Positions 42,476 to 53,316 of a DNA stretch of 64,000 nucleotides are shown piece after piece; positions within the stretch are counted from its first letter, which is position 1, and each line of letters opens with the position of its first letter. The translations under genes were made by a program, and so were the position numbers. The notes under the pieces were generated by a model, which made no database searches, was not told the DNA's origin, and was given only the letters and a program-made list of their open reading frames with translations. The stretch is taken from the NCBI RefSeq assembly GCF_000219625.1, contig NC_018218.1, positions 3,410,001-3,474,000 on the forward strand, read 5' to 3'. The DNA is from Zymoseptoria tritici IPO323. Lineage: Eukaryota; Ascomycota; Dothideomycetes; Mycosphaerellales; Mycosphaerellaceae.

Positions 42476-43893
42476 GCACTGCCAAACGATCCCGAAGGCG
42501 CGGTGCCGAAGCCTCTCCACCGCCAGCATCCAAACGACTAAAGTCCTCTCACGTGCCCGCACCGCAAGCTGGAACTGGACTCGGCTTCCTCGTAGATGAG
42601 AATGCTCGTGCTGGGAAGAAGCTCAATGCGAAATTAACCAATGGCATTCCACAATCCAAATCGAACCGTGTGGACGATTCCCGTGCGGCGGTAGCAAGAG
42701 ATGTCGAGAGTCTGGACTCGGATGATGAGGAGGACGTTGGAGGGAAGCCGGCGCCAGAGGTTATTGAGCTCTCCAGCAATAGTGAGTCCAGCGAGCTCGA
42801 AAGTGATGAGGAGGAAGAAGCGCAGCCGAAGCCTGTGACGAATGGACATCACATCGAGCAAGAAGAGCAGGATGTCGACATGCAAGACGAAGACGATACA
42901 GGAGATGCCACATTTGGAGACTTACTTCAAGCTCGACACCCACAACCTATCGACGTATCAAAAGCGCTCCAATCCGTCGGCTCGAATTCTCGCAGCCTCG
43001 TCCCTTCATCCAACAATCAACTCCGCGCACCTCTCAATTCCGCAAGTTTGGGAGTAGTCCTCACCCAAGCTCTCAAGACAAGAGACAAGGACCTCCTCGA
43101 AGACTGCTTCCGCACAAACGACGTCCAAAGCATCAAAGCCACCATTCAACGCCAGCAATCTTATCAAATCGCCACTCTCCTCGAACTCATCGCCGAAAGA
43201 ATACACAAACGTCCAGGCCGGACCGGAAAACTCATGACGTGGGTACAGTGGTCGCTGGTCTCTCATGGTGGCTACCTAGCGAACCAACCCGAGCTCATGA
43301 AGAAGCTCAAGTCACTCGGCCAAGTCGTGCGCGAGCGCGCAAACGGCCTGCAGCCACTTCTTCATCTCAAGGGAAAGCTCGATCTCCTCAGCGCGCAGTT
43401 GGAATACAGGAAAAGATTACAAGCCGACTCCCGAGCGACAGGCACGAATGATCAAGACGGGGAAGAAAATGTGCTATACATCGAAGGTCAAGACAATGAC
43501 TGGTCAGACAGTGACGACGCGGTGGAAGGCGCGAACGGGGGTATCCAGGCACGAAAACGCTCAAAGGTGCTGCAGATCAAGCAGAACGACGACGATGACA
43601 GCTCCGTGGATGAGGATGACGAGGACGAGCTCGATGGACCAACGGGAGCGCTCGGCGATGCGCTGGGAGACGAAAGTTCCGGCGACAACGAGGACGACTC
43701 GGATGGAGAAGGGCTGCTGGATGTCGAGGCGGAAGAAGCTTCAGGAGACGACGAGGATGAGAGTGAGAGCTCGAATGATGATGCACCGAGTGTGGTGTCT
43801 TCGGAGGAGGAGGATGACAGTTCGGATGGAGGCGAGGAGGAGGTCCCGGCAGTGAGGCAGCCGAAGCCGAGCACGCTGAATCGGAAGAGATGA
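42472..43893 (+). CDS. Utp12-domain protein, likely small-subunit processome component
   Basis: Intronless, 473 aa. The N-terminus is basic (MSTAKRSRRRGAEASPPPASKRLK) and nuclear-localisation-like, followed by an acidic Ser/Glu stretch. The folded part (about residues 190-310) matches the Utp12 family: LGVVLTQALKTRDKDLLEDCF, YQIATLLELIAERIHKRPGR and LMTWVQWSLVSHGGYL. The last 130 residues are Asp/Glu/Ser-rich. Utp12 domains occur at the C-termini of Utp5/Utp12/Pwp2 in the U3 processome, normally behind WD40 repeats. Here no WD40 propeller precedes it. It may be the fungal counterpart of Utp5 or Utp9 without the propeller, so I give no symbol. Confidence 0.85.
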   Translation: MSTAKRSRRRGAEASPPPASKRLKSSHVPAPQAGTGLGFLVDENARAGKKLNAKLTNGIPQSKSNRVDDSRAAVARDVESLDSDDEEDVGGKPAPEVIELSSNSESSELESDEEEEAQPKPVTNGHHIEQEEQDVDMQDEDDTGDATFGDLLQARHPQPIDVSKALQSVGSNSRSLVPSSNNQLRAPLNSASLGVVLTQALKTRDKDLLEDCFRTNDVQSIKATIQRQQSYQIATLLELIAERIHKRPGRTGKLMTWVQWSLVSHGGYLANQPELMKKLKSLGQVVRERANGLQPLLHLKGKLDLLSAQLEYRKRLQADSRATGTNDQDGEENVLYIEGQDNDWSDSDDAVEGANGGIQARKRSKVLQIKQNDDDDSSVDEDDEDELDGPTGALGDALGDESSGDNEDDSDGEGLLDVEAEEASGDDEDESESSNDDAPSVVSSEEEDDSSDGGEEEVPAVRQPKPSTLNRKR

Positions 43894-44927
43894 TGTGTGG
43901 GTGTGCACTGTGCAGGGCGTTTGAAGGCTGGGCATGTAGAGATGGATTGGGGATGGATACATAGTGTATACTTTTTTCACATTGGATTCGGCATGGTACA
44001 TGTGAGTTCATCCGGCCGTACATATGTTGGTCAAGTTGACAGTACAGGACGAGCCAGATACTCGTCCAGATACGATAGAAGATGTGCTAAATAAGCGTAA
44101 AGGTCAGCCGGCGACACATGCTAGATTGGCGTGCAGGTAAGTTAGCATGTCACGCTATCAATCGTGCTGGCAAGCTGGCAAAGCATGGCAGATACTCGTG
44201 CATGTACGATAGCAGGACATGCTACTAGTCGTACAGATCAGTTGGTAAGACATGCTAATTAATTGTACAGGTCAGTTGACGTGCCATTCAAGATAGTCGT
44301 GCAGGAAAGATAAAAGGGCAAGCTATTCGTCGTGCACGTCAGTTGGCCGGACATGCTAAACAAGCGTACATGTAGGTTGGCATATCATGCTAAAAAGCTG
44401 TACTTGTAAGATGATAGGACGTCTTCTTACTCGTACGGGTCAGTTGGCTAGACGTGCGAAAATAGTCGTGCAGGTCAGTGAGCAAGACATGCTAATAGGC
44501 GTGCAGGCAAGATGATGGGACATGCTTGCCAGGCCTATAGCTACGGTATGTCGTCTTCAAGAAACGTCCACCAGCTCGACTTTACTTCCTGGTCATCAGT
44601 CTCGCGGGAGCACATGAGAAGACGACAAAGCGGACTGTCATGAATGAGATCACACAAAGAGGCACAATGAGCCTTGTAACATGTCATTCACGTTCGTCTT
44701 TGTGTCGATCAGAAGCTCTTTGTTGTCGATTGAACAGACTGCACTGGCAGATATACCTCCATTCACTCGCACCGCGTGATCGACTGGTGGACAAACATTT
44801 CCTCGAACCGCCCCTTGATCGAAACACACTCCGAGTTGCTCTTAATCAATTTCTACGACAGCAAGCAAACAACCCTTTCTAGCGACGAGACTCACATCTG
44901 AAAGCAGTCGACCTACCACGGTGAGAC
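43894..44927. other. Intergenic interval with a degenerate minisatellite
   Basis: About 1 kb between the Utp12-domain gene and the next plus-strand gene. The middle (44070-44535) is a repeat array. The flanks carry no recognisable coding sequence. Confidence 0.6.
44070..44535. repeat. Degenerate 33-35-bp minisatellite, about 14 units
   Basis: Consecutive units of 32-35 bp follow the pattern GTCAGTTGGC + aaGACATGCTAAT + AgTCGTGCAG. Unit boundaries fall near 44103, 44137, 44170, 44204, 44237, 44271, 44305, 44338, 44372, 44406, 44439, 44474 and 44507. Divergence between neighbours is roughly 25-45 percent, so the array is old. GACATGCTAA and CGTGCAG/CGTACAG are the best-kept words. Confidence 0.88.
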
Positions 44928-45683
44928 ATGTCTTCTAGTATCCACAGGAAGTCCTCGCAAATGTTCGCGCGGCTGGAACCGTCGAACAACACCACAACCA
45001 CTTCCCAAATGACGCCACGCAGCTCCAACGACAACTATCAAGAAGCGCGCGAATATCCATCTCCTCCCCGCCGCGAACGAAAGAGTATGTTCCTCGACGA
45101 ATTGACACGAGATGAAACACGGCCTGATCCCGTAGAGAGCAGCCAAGCGCAAAATCAAGGTGAGCCGCAAGCAATACAGCAGCACAAAAAAGAAGAACAA
45201 GATGCGCCCGAGAATGAAGAAGAAGAAAAAGAAGATGACGACCTCGCCATCACACTCACCGAGCTCCGCACCACCAACCCATCCATCACCTTCTCCCGCC
45301 TCGGATCGCCCCTGACTTCCACTTTCACCACCATTCCGCTTGCATCCCCTCTGCCGCCTTCGCGATCATCTCATGCTTCAGATGGCGAACATCTCACACG
45401 AAGGAATTCATTCGACCTCATCTTCGCCCAGGCGTTGGAGAATGAGGATGAAGCACAAGTGATAGCGGAAGTGAGAGGGTTGATTCGACGAAGCGTGACG
45501 CCGCCCGACGCGTCGACGAGTATTGCGGAGGTTCCGAGGGCGTGGAGGAAGGGCGACGGTGGGAGAGGGAGAGATGTGAGGGAGGAAGGATTTGAGATGG
45601 TGGATTTGGAGGCTGGACGGGATGGAAAGGTAGGGAGAAAGAGGGCGAAAACAGTGATGGAGGATAAGTGTAGTGTGATGTAG
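44928..45683 (+). CDS. Uncharacterised 251-aa acidic protein with C-terminal CaaX box
   Basis: Intronless, mostly low complexity. It has a Ser/Thr/Asn-rich start, a Glu/Asp/Lys tract (ENEEEEKEDDDLAITLTEL), then conserved-looking ITFSRLGSPLTSTFTTIPL. A helical segment follows (RRNSFDLIFAQALENEDEAQVIAEVRGLIRR). The protein ends KCSVM, a CaaX sequence (Cys-Ser-Val-Met) of the type prenylated by farnesyltransferase. I recognise no family. Membrane attachment by prenylation is inferred from the tail only. ATG 44928 is the first Met of the frame. Confidence 0.72.
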   Translation: MSSSIHRKSSQMFARLEPSNNTTTTSQMTPRSSNDNYQEAREYPSPPRRERKSMFLDELTRDETRPDPVESSQAQNQGEPQAIQQHKKEEQDAPENEEEEKEDDDLAITLTELRTTNPSITFSRLGSPLTSTFTTIPLASPLPPSRSSHASDGEHLTRRNSFDLIFAQALENEDEAQVIAEVRGLIRRSVTPPDASTSIAEVPRAWRKGDGGRGRDVREEGFEMVDLEAGRDGKVGRKRAKTVMEDKCSVM

Positions 45684-46328
45684 ACTTGGTTCTCTGAGCA
45701 GAGGAAGGAAGATGTACTTGACTGTTTTGGGTGGTATGATGTGTCCTTGAGTATCGCTGTGAGTCCGCGGAAAGATGAGGAAAGCTGCTTCCCGTCTGTT
45801 CCGATCGACCGTGCAGAGGTCGCGACACCGGGGTTGAAGAAGAATGCCACGTCTGCAGGCGGCTTGCTTACGTGGAGGAGGCTGAGTGAGGCGAGCGACA
45901 AGGATGAAGGTGAGGTGAGTAATAAGTTACCAAGGATGGAGGTGTGAGAGCTTTTGAAGCAAGAAATGTAAGAACAAGATCCCTCTTCTCATCCAAAGTC
46001 CAAGTCCAACAAGTCCCGGGGAATGTTTCTCGGGTCTGCGGCAACACGCAAGCCGATCAAGAGACCACCGAAAGACGTCATGTCGCTCTCTCTCACCTCC
46101 CATTCCCCTCCTCCACACGCTCGGGCAGGCTGGAACTTCCGCGACATTCGTGCTGCGAGACTCCACCGTCGACAGTCATATCAATAAGAATAGCAACACC
46201 TCATACCAGACTCTGAAACATACCGGGGAAGACGAACGACCGAACACGATGCCGCTGTAACCCAAACCATTCACGACGAGAGCCGATCATTACGCGACCA
46301 CATTGCACATATACACCATACCTCGAAG
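45684..46328. other. Intergenic, about 650 bp
   Basis: Between two plus-strand genes. Short ORFs show nothing recognisable; the right half should hold the promoter of the DUF4050 gene. Confidence 0.5.
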
Positions 46329-47504
46329 ATGACGCTCCACCTCAACCTGCCCGGTAGCCATCATCGCAGCGCCGCCCAACAAGAAGAACTCCGCGAGGCC
46401 CGCCGCCAACTGAAAGAGAAGATCCGCAACGATTGGGACTATCCACCTTTACCCGCACACCGCTCTTCCGGCAGACATCCTCCCGGTACAGCATCAGATC
46501 CAACCGCTGTCGCAACAACAACGGAAATCGAGGACAGAATCGCCGGCTTCCGCTTCCATACCCCACCATCTGCTTCTGTACCAGGTGAAAATGGACGACC
46601 AGCGGAGGGAAGTGCAGCGTATGTTTTAGGACTGGACTTTGAGCCGACGGAATGGCGCGCACGAGAAGACGGATCGGAAGATGACGACGAGGACAGCAGT
46701 TCAGCGGACACAAGGACAGGAGGAACTGTACACAAAGGCAAGAAAAGCGGTGAGTCCATCCGCTTCGATCGGCCGGACAGTGTCGCAGCGGAATTGGAGG
46801 AACGGAGACTAGTAAGGAAGAGGAGGCGACTAGGTATGCTGGAAGAGGAAGTCCAGTCCAATGACGGCCTGGCGCACTGGTTACGACGGAGGGATGTATG
46901 GTGTTGCGCAAGAGGCGCAGAGGAGGTGAGGAGTGTGGAGGAAGCACAGAGCCATGCCGGCGCACAGCACTCGAGGACGACGACATCCTCCTCCTCCTCC
47001 GCAGCGGCCTCCATGACTTCAGCATCCAGCGCCCGTTCCTCCACCTCCTCCACCTCGCCTCAATCCAACGCCGCATCCCTCAACACGCCCATAACCACGC
47101 CCTCCACCTCTCCACCAATCCCGGACTCCACCCAAGAACCGACCACCACCCTCCCCCCATCCCTACAACCCATCCTCCTCCCCATAGCACCACCTCTCCT
47201 TCCCTCCCATCCCGTCCGCACGCGTATCACCCCGGCTCAACATCCCGAAATCTACTCCAAGATCATCCTCCAATCGCGAACGCCCTCCGTGCCCATCAAC
47301 CTCCAGACTCTCATCCGCGCGCTGGTACAAGGCTGGATCAGCGATGGCGAGTGGCCGCCGAAACCGGGGGTCGTAGAGAGGAGTTTTGCCCGACGGAAGT
47401 TGAAGGATGGTGAGGGGGTGGGCAGTGTGGTGAAAGGAGGGATTAGGAAGGTCTTGAGGATGACGGGCGTTGGAGGTGGGAGTGGAGTGGATGTTGTCAA
47501 GTAG
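46329..47504 (+). CDS. DUF4050-family protein
   Basis: Intronless, 391 aa. The start RRQLKEKIRNDWDYPPLP and the later YVLGLDFEPTEWRAREDGSE are the recognisable conserved blocks of fungal DUF4050 proteins. After a basic helix (RRLVRKRRRLGMLEEEVQ) comes a Ser/Thr/Pro-rich spacer. A C-terminal conserved region follows: YSKIILQSRTPSVPINLQTL, then RALVQGWISDGEWPPKPG. Function of the family is unknown. The last 45 residues are basic and Gly-rich. Confidence 0.82.
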   Translation: MTLHLNLPGSHHRSAAQQEELREARRQLKEKIRNDWDYPPLPAHRSSGRHPPGTASDPTAVATTTEIEDRIAGFRFHTPPSASVPGENGRPAEGSAAYVLGLDFEPTEWRAREDGSEDDDEDSSSADTRTGGTVHKGKKSGESIRFDRPDSVAAELEERRLVRKRRRLGMLEEEVQSNDGLAHWLRRRDVWCCARGAEEVRSVEEAQSHAGAQHSRTTTSSSSSAAASMTSASSARSSTSSTSPQSNAASLNTPITTPSTSPPIPDSTQEPTTTLPPSLQPILLPIAPPLLPSHPVRTRITPAQHPEIYSKIILQSRTPSVPINLQTLIRALVQGWISDGEWPPKPGVVERSFARRKLKDGEGVGSVVKGGIRKVLRMTGVGGGSGVDVVK

Positions 47505-48106
47505 GGTGCGTGTGTCATGTGAGATGAGATGGTGGGCGCGTTCTGAAATTGCGTGTTAGCTTGAGTTGTACATAGAGCGAGGCGCGGCGTATCATCCATT
47601 TGCGCGCTTTATTGCATTTCCTTCAACGTAGAGACCGACTAGACGGGAGCGAGAATAACCCATGGTCGAAGGACATTGCGTTTTTATACAGAAACAGACC
47701 CTTTTCGGTCAGCAAATGAATTGAATGTGATATCTTCATTCAGCAATGAGAGGAATCACTGCAAGAATCCCAAAGCATGCAAGCTCGCTTATGGTGTGCG
47801 CGCCCATCTCTATACTGTATGGGTGAATGCTATGTCCATCTTAAATAAAACTGCTCTTTCTGAGTCCGCTCTGAGCTCTGAAGCTGCGCCCTCTACATCC
47901 TTGTTAAGGTCCTCTCTCGACATTTATCTCTATCGTATCAGTCATATACATTCATCATTATTAATAATACACCACGCTGTGGTTTCCATCATTTCCCTTT
48001 TCCCCGACGCCCAACACGATAAAAGGAATTAGCTGCATGGTATGTGCACGCTGTTGCTTTTGAACAAAAAAAGGAAACAGGATGATGAGGGGTTGAAAAA
48101 CGAACA
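47505..48106. other. Convergent intergenic region, 600 bp
   Basis: Lies between the 3' ends of the DUF4050 gene (+) and the 1005-aa gene (-). AT-richer than its surroundings, with several AATAAA-like words (47843, 47965). No gene is seen. Confidence 0.5.
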
Positions 48107-51100
48107 TCAAGCCCACCCCTCCTGCGCCATGAGTTTGCGAACCGCTTTCGCATGCAGCTCTGTCTCGCGTCTTAGAGATTCGTCCGAGCCTCGCGGTCTT
48201 GTTCTCGTCTCCTCGGCATCTTCTGACGGTGGCGGCGGAGGGTTCCTCGGCAGTGGGACCACTGACGAGGTCCGAGGAGGGCGTTGAACTGCCGCAGGAG
48301 CTACAGGGGCGGAGCGTGTAGGCGCAGATGGGAAGGAGTCGAGTTGAAGGTCGAGAGAGTGGACATCCAGTAAGTCGGCGGCGAAGGATAAGCGAGCGGA
48401 GGGAATTGGAGGAAGGCCGTTGATAGCGGGAGCGGTCGGCATCGTGGTGGAAGTGGGGAGAGTCGATTGAGCCGGCAACGCTGGCTTGGCTCCGAGTGTT
48501 GGCGGTGGAATTGGGACAGGCTCGCTAGCCTTCGTGGTGGATGGCTTGAGGGTGTCAAAGCTCGGGAGCTGGAGTTGTAGGTCCGGTCGCTGAATGACAG
48601 ACGCGGCTCCGCTGGCGATTGAGGATTCATATCCGGGTATCTTTGGTGAGGGATGATGTGTGCTCAGCGCTGAAGATTGCGTGGGAGGTTGTCTGGGATT
48701 CATGGGTGATGTCGCTGGCCTCAGGTCTGCAGCTGATTTTGACAGCTTTACAGTCGATTCTGTAGTGTGCGGAACAGGTGACTGTGCCCGCTTCGGTGAG
48801 TCGGATATGCCCGACTTCTTGTGTACCACCGACTCTCGGCTTTTCGCCCCGCGTAAATCGAACAGTCTGCTTCCCAGCAATCCGCCGCCGCCGTTGACAC
48901 TCGTCTTGGAGGCTTCGCGCTCCTCCTGCGAAACCGTGTGAACAGTTTTCGGCACATCTTTGTCTGGTGTATTAAACATGTCCTCCAAATCGGTATCCGG
49001 CGACAAACAAGCAGAGACCGAATCATCTTCCTCAGGCGTACTGATTTCATCGACGAGAGAAAGAGTAGTCTCAGCCGGATTACTCTGACTCGCTTGTCTG
49101 TCGTAGGGATATAGCCTGCGAAAGCGCGCAGACGGATGAGATTCTGAGTTATCTGCGTCGCTCGAATGGAGGTACTTCTTGGTCGACAGCGCCAAGCTTG
49201 ACTGGTAACCGGTGGGCATTTCAGGGGTAGATCGACCTGTGGACGAGGCGACATGATGGTTGGAGTCGACCGAGGGTGGATAGGACCGCTTCCGGGAGTC
49301 CAGCGCCACCGATGTCATGGTAGCATTGATACCATCGCCAGGCTGCTCCGGGTTGTTTGTCTGGCTGATGAGCGCTGCAACAGCGTCTTCCCTTCGACAT
49401 TCCAAAGACTTCATCTTCGCCCAGCAGATGTCCATAGAAGAATTGATAGCCACCAAAGCCAATTGGTCGTTCAGCACATGATCGAGAAAGTCAGGGGTCC
49501 TTTGCGGAGATTGGAGGGTAGTGATGATGTTGGCAGAGATTCTCTGTCGCTCTGCCCGTAGATTGGCTTGTCTCGTGCTGAGAGCTTCAGACTCTTGGTT
49601 GAGATGTTCCAAGATGCGTAATGGGCCAAGATCGTCGCGTCGGCCTGAATAGTTGTGCGGTGCGGTGCCGTTGGTCGAGGTGACGTCTGACAAATTGAAA
49701 CTGCGTATCGATGGCGCTGCGCTTAGTGCTGCAACATTCGCTCTTGCGGCAGCCAACGCAGAATTGTCGAGACGCCAAACCGATGATTCTGGCATGTTCA
49801 CTAGTGGCCGACCAGGCATGCCCGGTGCAGGTGAGGCGGCCAACCTTCCATTAGTGGTTACTTGCGCGGTTGAAGGCCGGTCCGCTCCTGGTGTAGTCTT
49901 TGATGCTGTTGCCAGGAATGGATCTGGTGTCACCGAACGTCGAGCAGAGAACTTGGAATCGAGAGAGGGCGGATTCGTTCCGACCGAGACTTCTGGAAGA
50001 TGAAGACTGTCGGATTCCGCGAATTCTGGCTTCGTTGCGCGACCATTTTCGCGGCTCATCGCCTCCTGCTTCCGGGCAGGCAATGAGCTCGCGCGCAGCG
50101 ATGTACGAGAGGCAGGCGGCGGTAGGCCTGCAGTCAAAATTACCGGTAGCTTCCTGGCGCCTCGAGGTTGGCTGTCGTTCGCGTCTGACAACAAGTCGGC
50201 ACGACCGCGCGCGGCGGACGAGGTCGCTGGTTTTGCGTGTGCAACAACTGGTGTGTCTGTTGGTCGGCCGGAGGTTCCGTTAGTACCAATGGGTGCGGAT
50301 CCTCCAGGTCGAATGGCTTTCGGTGGAGTAGGGGCCTCGCGTGTGGGATGTGCGGTGACTGGAGATATCGGAGGAGAAAGAGGTCTGCTCGAAGACCGTC
50401 TTGCTGATGTAGCTCGAGATCGTCCTGGTGAGGGAAATGAAATGGCCAGAGATCCATCGGCGGGCCGTGCATTGGAAACGGCTATGCGAAGATTCGGCTT
50501 GGACTTCGCACGGCCACGAACAATGGTTGGATTGCTGCTTGCAAGATTACCGTCAAGTCCAAGACCCACGGGGACCGATGCGGAGGTGGTGAGAGAGATT
50601 CCGCCAATGGCAATTCCATTCAGCGCTGAAGTCGAGTCTCCACTGCCTTGTCTCACTGCGCGCTGGGAGCGGGTGAAGGCATCTCGCGCATTGAATGTCC
50701 GTGTAGACGAAGCTGTAGGCCCATTCCTCGGAGCAAATGAATGTCCCAGATCGCACTGTTCCGCCGTCACCGAAATTCGCAAGTCCGGCGTGCTGGGTCT
50801 GCTGATATCGCAGGTGGACACTCGAGGCGCGAGGTGCGATAATTCCCGGTTGCTAGCGCGGTTGCACGGCTCCATGGAAATGGACCGTTGCCGGGCGGGG
50901 CCGCTCGCCGAGGTTTTTCGTGGCTGATGGCACGGAGGTAGCGCGGGCGACGTTGGCGGAGTGGGTTCGACGATTGGAAAGAGTCGATAGTTCGACCTTC
51001 GATACTGATGCTTGCCATAGTCTTGAGAGTTGCAGCTCGAACGCGCGGTGCTCAGAGAGAAGGTGCTGGATCGGTCGGTACTCGACGGTGAAGTGTCGCG

Positions 51101-51124
51101 GTCTTCGCGGCTTCTGGTCGACAT
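48107..51124 (-). CDS. Uncharacterised 1005-aa Ser/Pro-rich protein
   Basis: Intronless. Most of the chain is predicted disordered from its Ser/Thr/Pro/Arg composition. One ordered-looking stretch (about residues 500-595) reads LGPLRILEHLNQESEALSTR through ISANIITTLQSPQRTPDFLDHVL to DICWAKMKSLECRREDAVAAL, likely helical or coiled coil. The C-terminus ends RGSDESLRRETELHAKAVRKLMAQEGWA, a short charged helix. Repeated RRS/SP patterns suggest heavy phosphorylation. I recognise no domain and cannot assign a function. Confidence 0.75.
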   Translation of the reverse strand: MSTRSREDRDTSPSSTDRSSTFSLSTARSSCNSQDYGKHQYRRSNYRLFPIVEPTPPTSPALPPCHQPRKTSASGPARQRSISMEPCNRASNRELSHLAPRVSTCDISRPSTPDLRISVTAEQCDLGHSFAPRNGPTASSTRTFNARDAFTRSQRAVRQGSGDSTSALNGIAIGGISLTTSASVPVGLGLDGNLASSNPTIVRGRAKSKPNLRIAVSNARPADGSLAISFPSPGRSRATSARRSSSRPLSPPISPVTAHPTREAPTPPKAIRPGGSAPIGTNGTSGRPTDTPVVAHAKPATSSAARGRADLLSDANDSQPRGARKLPVILTAGLPPPASRTSLRASSLPARKQEAMSRENGRATKPEFAESDSLHLPEVSVGTNPPSLDSKFSARRSVTPDPFLATASKTTPGADRPSTAQVTTNGRLAASPAPGMPGRPLVNMPESSVWRLDNSALAAARANVAALSAAPSIRSFNLSDVTSTNGTAPHNYSGRRDDLGPLRILEHLNQESEALSTRQANLRAERQRISANIITTLQSPQRTPDFLDHVLNDQLALVAINSSMDICWAKMKSLECRREDAVAALISQTNNPEQPGDGINATMTSVALDSRKRSYPPSVDSNHHVASSTGRSTPEMPTGYQSSLALSTKKYLHSSDADNSESHPSARFRRLYPYDRQASQSNPAETTLSLVDEISTPEEDDSVSACLSPDTDLEDMFNTPDKDVPKTVHTVSQEEREASKTSVNGGGGLLGSRLFDLRGAKSRESVVHKKSGISDSPKRAQSPVPHTTESTVKLSKSAADLRPATSPMNPRQPPTQSSALSTHHPSPKIPGYESSIASGAASVIQRPDLQLQLPSFDTLKPSTTKASEPVPIPPPTLGAKPALPAQSTLPTSTTMPTAPAINGLPPIPSARLSFAADLLDVHSLDLQLDSFPSAPTRSAPVAPAAVQRPPRTSSVVPLPRNPPPPPSEDAEETRTRPRGSDESLRRETELHAKAVRKLMAQEGWA

Positions 51125-53316
51125 TGGAAAGGAGGAAAGAGCGTCTCAGGTGATCCTCATCGCTTCGAAGGGTCCCGTCGAAGGGAGGGCGGAGAATCAA
51201 GGTCGAGATCCTCCGGGCAGCTCGAGAAATGTGGTCAAGCAGTATGCAGGGAGAGAGCCTTTGGATTTTGATGGTCGAGGAGTCGGGTCGGAGGGCGGGT
51301 TGATCGATGAGGTCGTGAGAAAGGCGGGAATGGCGCGAAGCAGGTCGTGTGGTGGTCGAGGAATGTCAATAGCAGCAATGAGCGGGACAAAAAGGTTGCG
51401 ATAGAGCTGGATCGTCTCGGCAAGCAGCCGAATAACAGGAGTCAAGGGCACCCACCACCTGGCAGGTCTAGTGTGAGGTCGTGCGACTAGCAGAGTGTGT
51501 CGTCTATTTTACGGTGCTTTGCCAAACGCAGACAGATGTCGCAGGTGTGATGGGTCCGATCAACTTGACACACACACACGCAGGAATGGTCGACCGTCTA
51601 TGAATGATTGTGTTGTGGCAGGTTGCGCATCGATTCCATGACTACCTTATTCTACTTGTTTGAGAGATACCGTTGGTCGTCCCCTTGTCAAGTGGCCCCC
51701 ACCTAAAATTGGAGAAGACTGACGCTGTCCCCTGGTCTGTTCTGGGAATAGGTATGTACCTGAGTCGTGACTGGAGGCGTCTATCCGTCTTGCGCCTTGC
51801 TCTCCCAGTAGTATCGGTGGAGGATCTTACGGATTGTTTGATGGAGACTCGACGCATTGGCCGCACTGCTCATCGATATCATCAAGTCGAGGCACAGCCA
51901 GACGTTCGGGATCTGGTTGTATCCTCGATCATGGTGTAGCGAGACGCAGTGCGGGTTGGGTTGGCAAGGATTGGGCACAGGAGATCGACCGGCCCGGGCG
52001 TCCTCGTTTGTGCCTTCCGGCTTGTCGCATACCGTAATAAACAGCATGGCAGCCCAGTTCCACCCCTGGACCTTGCCAATTCTCAGACATACCCCAGTCG
52101 ACAGCTGTTTGACTTTGATTCTCGTCTCGAAAGGACGCGCGATCAAATGCTGGGATGATCATCCAATGTCCCGTCGCCGCTTCGCCGCTGATGGAGAAGA
52201 CCGATCAAGGCAGCGTGGTCGTCGGCATGCCGCTGTGTGTGAAGAGGAGTTAGTCGATGGATGTTACACTTACCGCACTATACACAGTCACAACCTAAAA
52301 GGCACGGAGTCGGTATCTTCCACGGTGCAAATTTACAACCGAGCCTGGCTCCATTGACATTTGATTGACATGGTGTGACAGCCTATGCACGGCCCTGCAT
52401 GCATCATGATCCAACTTTTGCACTTGAGAAGTCTGAACCTTGAAATTGACATCTCCTGATCCATGCAGGACCTCCGGTATATTCCTACGGCACACCCTCA
52501 TCAATCACTGGGACCACACATCTGCGACTCGATGGATCACTGGCAACTTCCCGGCGTTGCGCAGATTTGCTGCGCCTCCTTTGCCGTGTGTTCACTGACG
52601 AAAACTGATGACGACCAGCTCAATGCTCGAAGGGCATGTTCTTGTCTCCAGATTGGAGAGCTTGGAAGTACTTACACGTGTTTGTACGTCCAAACAGCCA
52701 TGCAAACAGGTGCCGACGGCGGTGTTGCACTTGGCGGATACGCACATAGCCAGCGGCCCGCCGGCACATGTTTGTTATGCATATGCGGGTACACAGCATA
52801 TGATATTCGAGAGTCGTCGAGGCATCCCAAGAGTCAGCCATGGCCGGTCAGTGGCAGTGGCAGAAGCGTTCCTCGTTGTCAGTTGGTAGAACTTCTGGTC
52901 CAGCCGGCGCACGGCAGTCACGGCAGACATGTTCACGCATGGCACATTCACTTCTGGTTTCATCCCGCACGCTTCTCTCTTAAATGCCAGTAGCACACGC
53001 ACATGCAAGCAACACGCACATGCAAGCACTGCGACCAGGACAAGACCAGCTGAACCTCCATCCAACTAGGTTGTCATCTTCTAAAATTGAACACCAACAA
53101 AGTTCCATCTCCAACGTTCACGCACATCATCGCACACTACGGTTCGCAGATTGCGAAAACATCGAGGAGATTTGAATGACGACTCGAGTCATTGTCAGTC
53201 AGCTTCATTACAAGAACACTGGCACCCCCGGACGCCTCAAAAGCTTCGCCGACGCACCACCCGTTGACTTTATCGAAAGCCGAAACGTCTCAATAATTCG
53301 ACATTAGGGCGCGCCC
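51125..53316. other. Intergenic, about 2.2 kb, no gene seen
   Basis: Contains the promoter of the 1005-aa gene on the left and of the CCCH gene on the right. ORFs of up to 176 codons overlap each other on both strands and have no recognisable motif. A 17-bp direct repeat with CACGCACATGCAAGCA lies at about 52995-53028. Confidence 0.5.

Noticed and set aside
44070..44535. CRISPR array
   Set aside because: The units are degenerate throughout, with no constant repeat separated by unique spacers, and the host is a eukaryote; it is a minisatellite.
52463..52993. 176-codon plus-strand ORF
   Set aside because: Overlapped by several other ORFs in all frames, no motif, no preceding promoter signal; probably chance.
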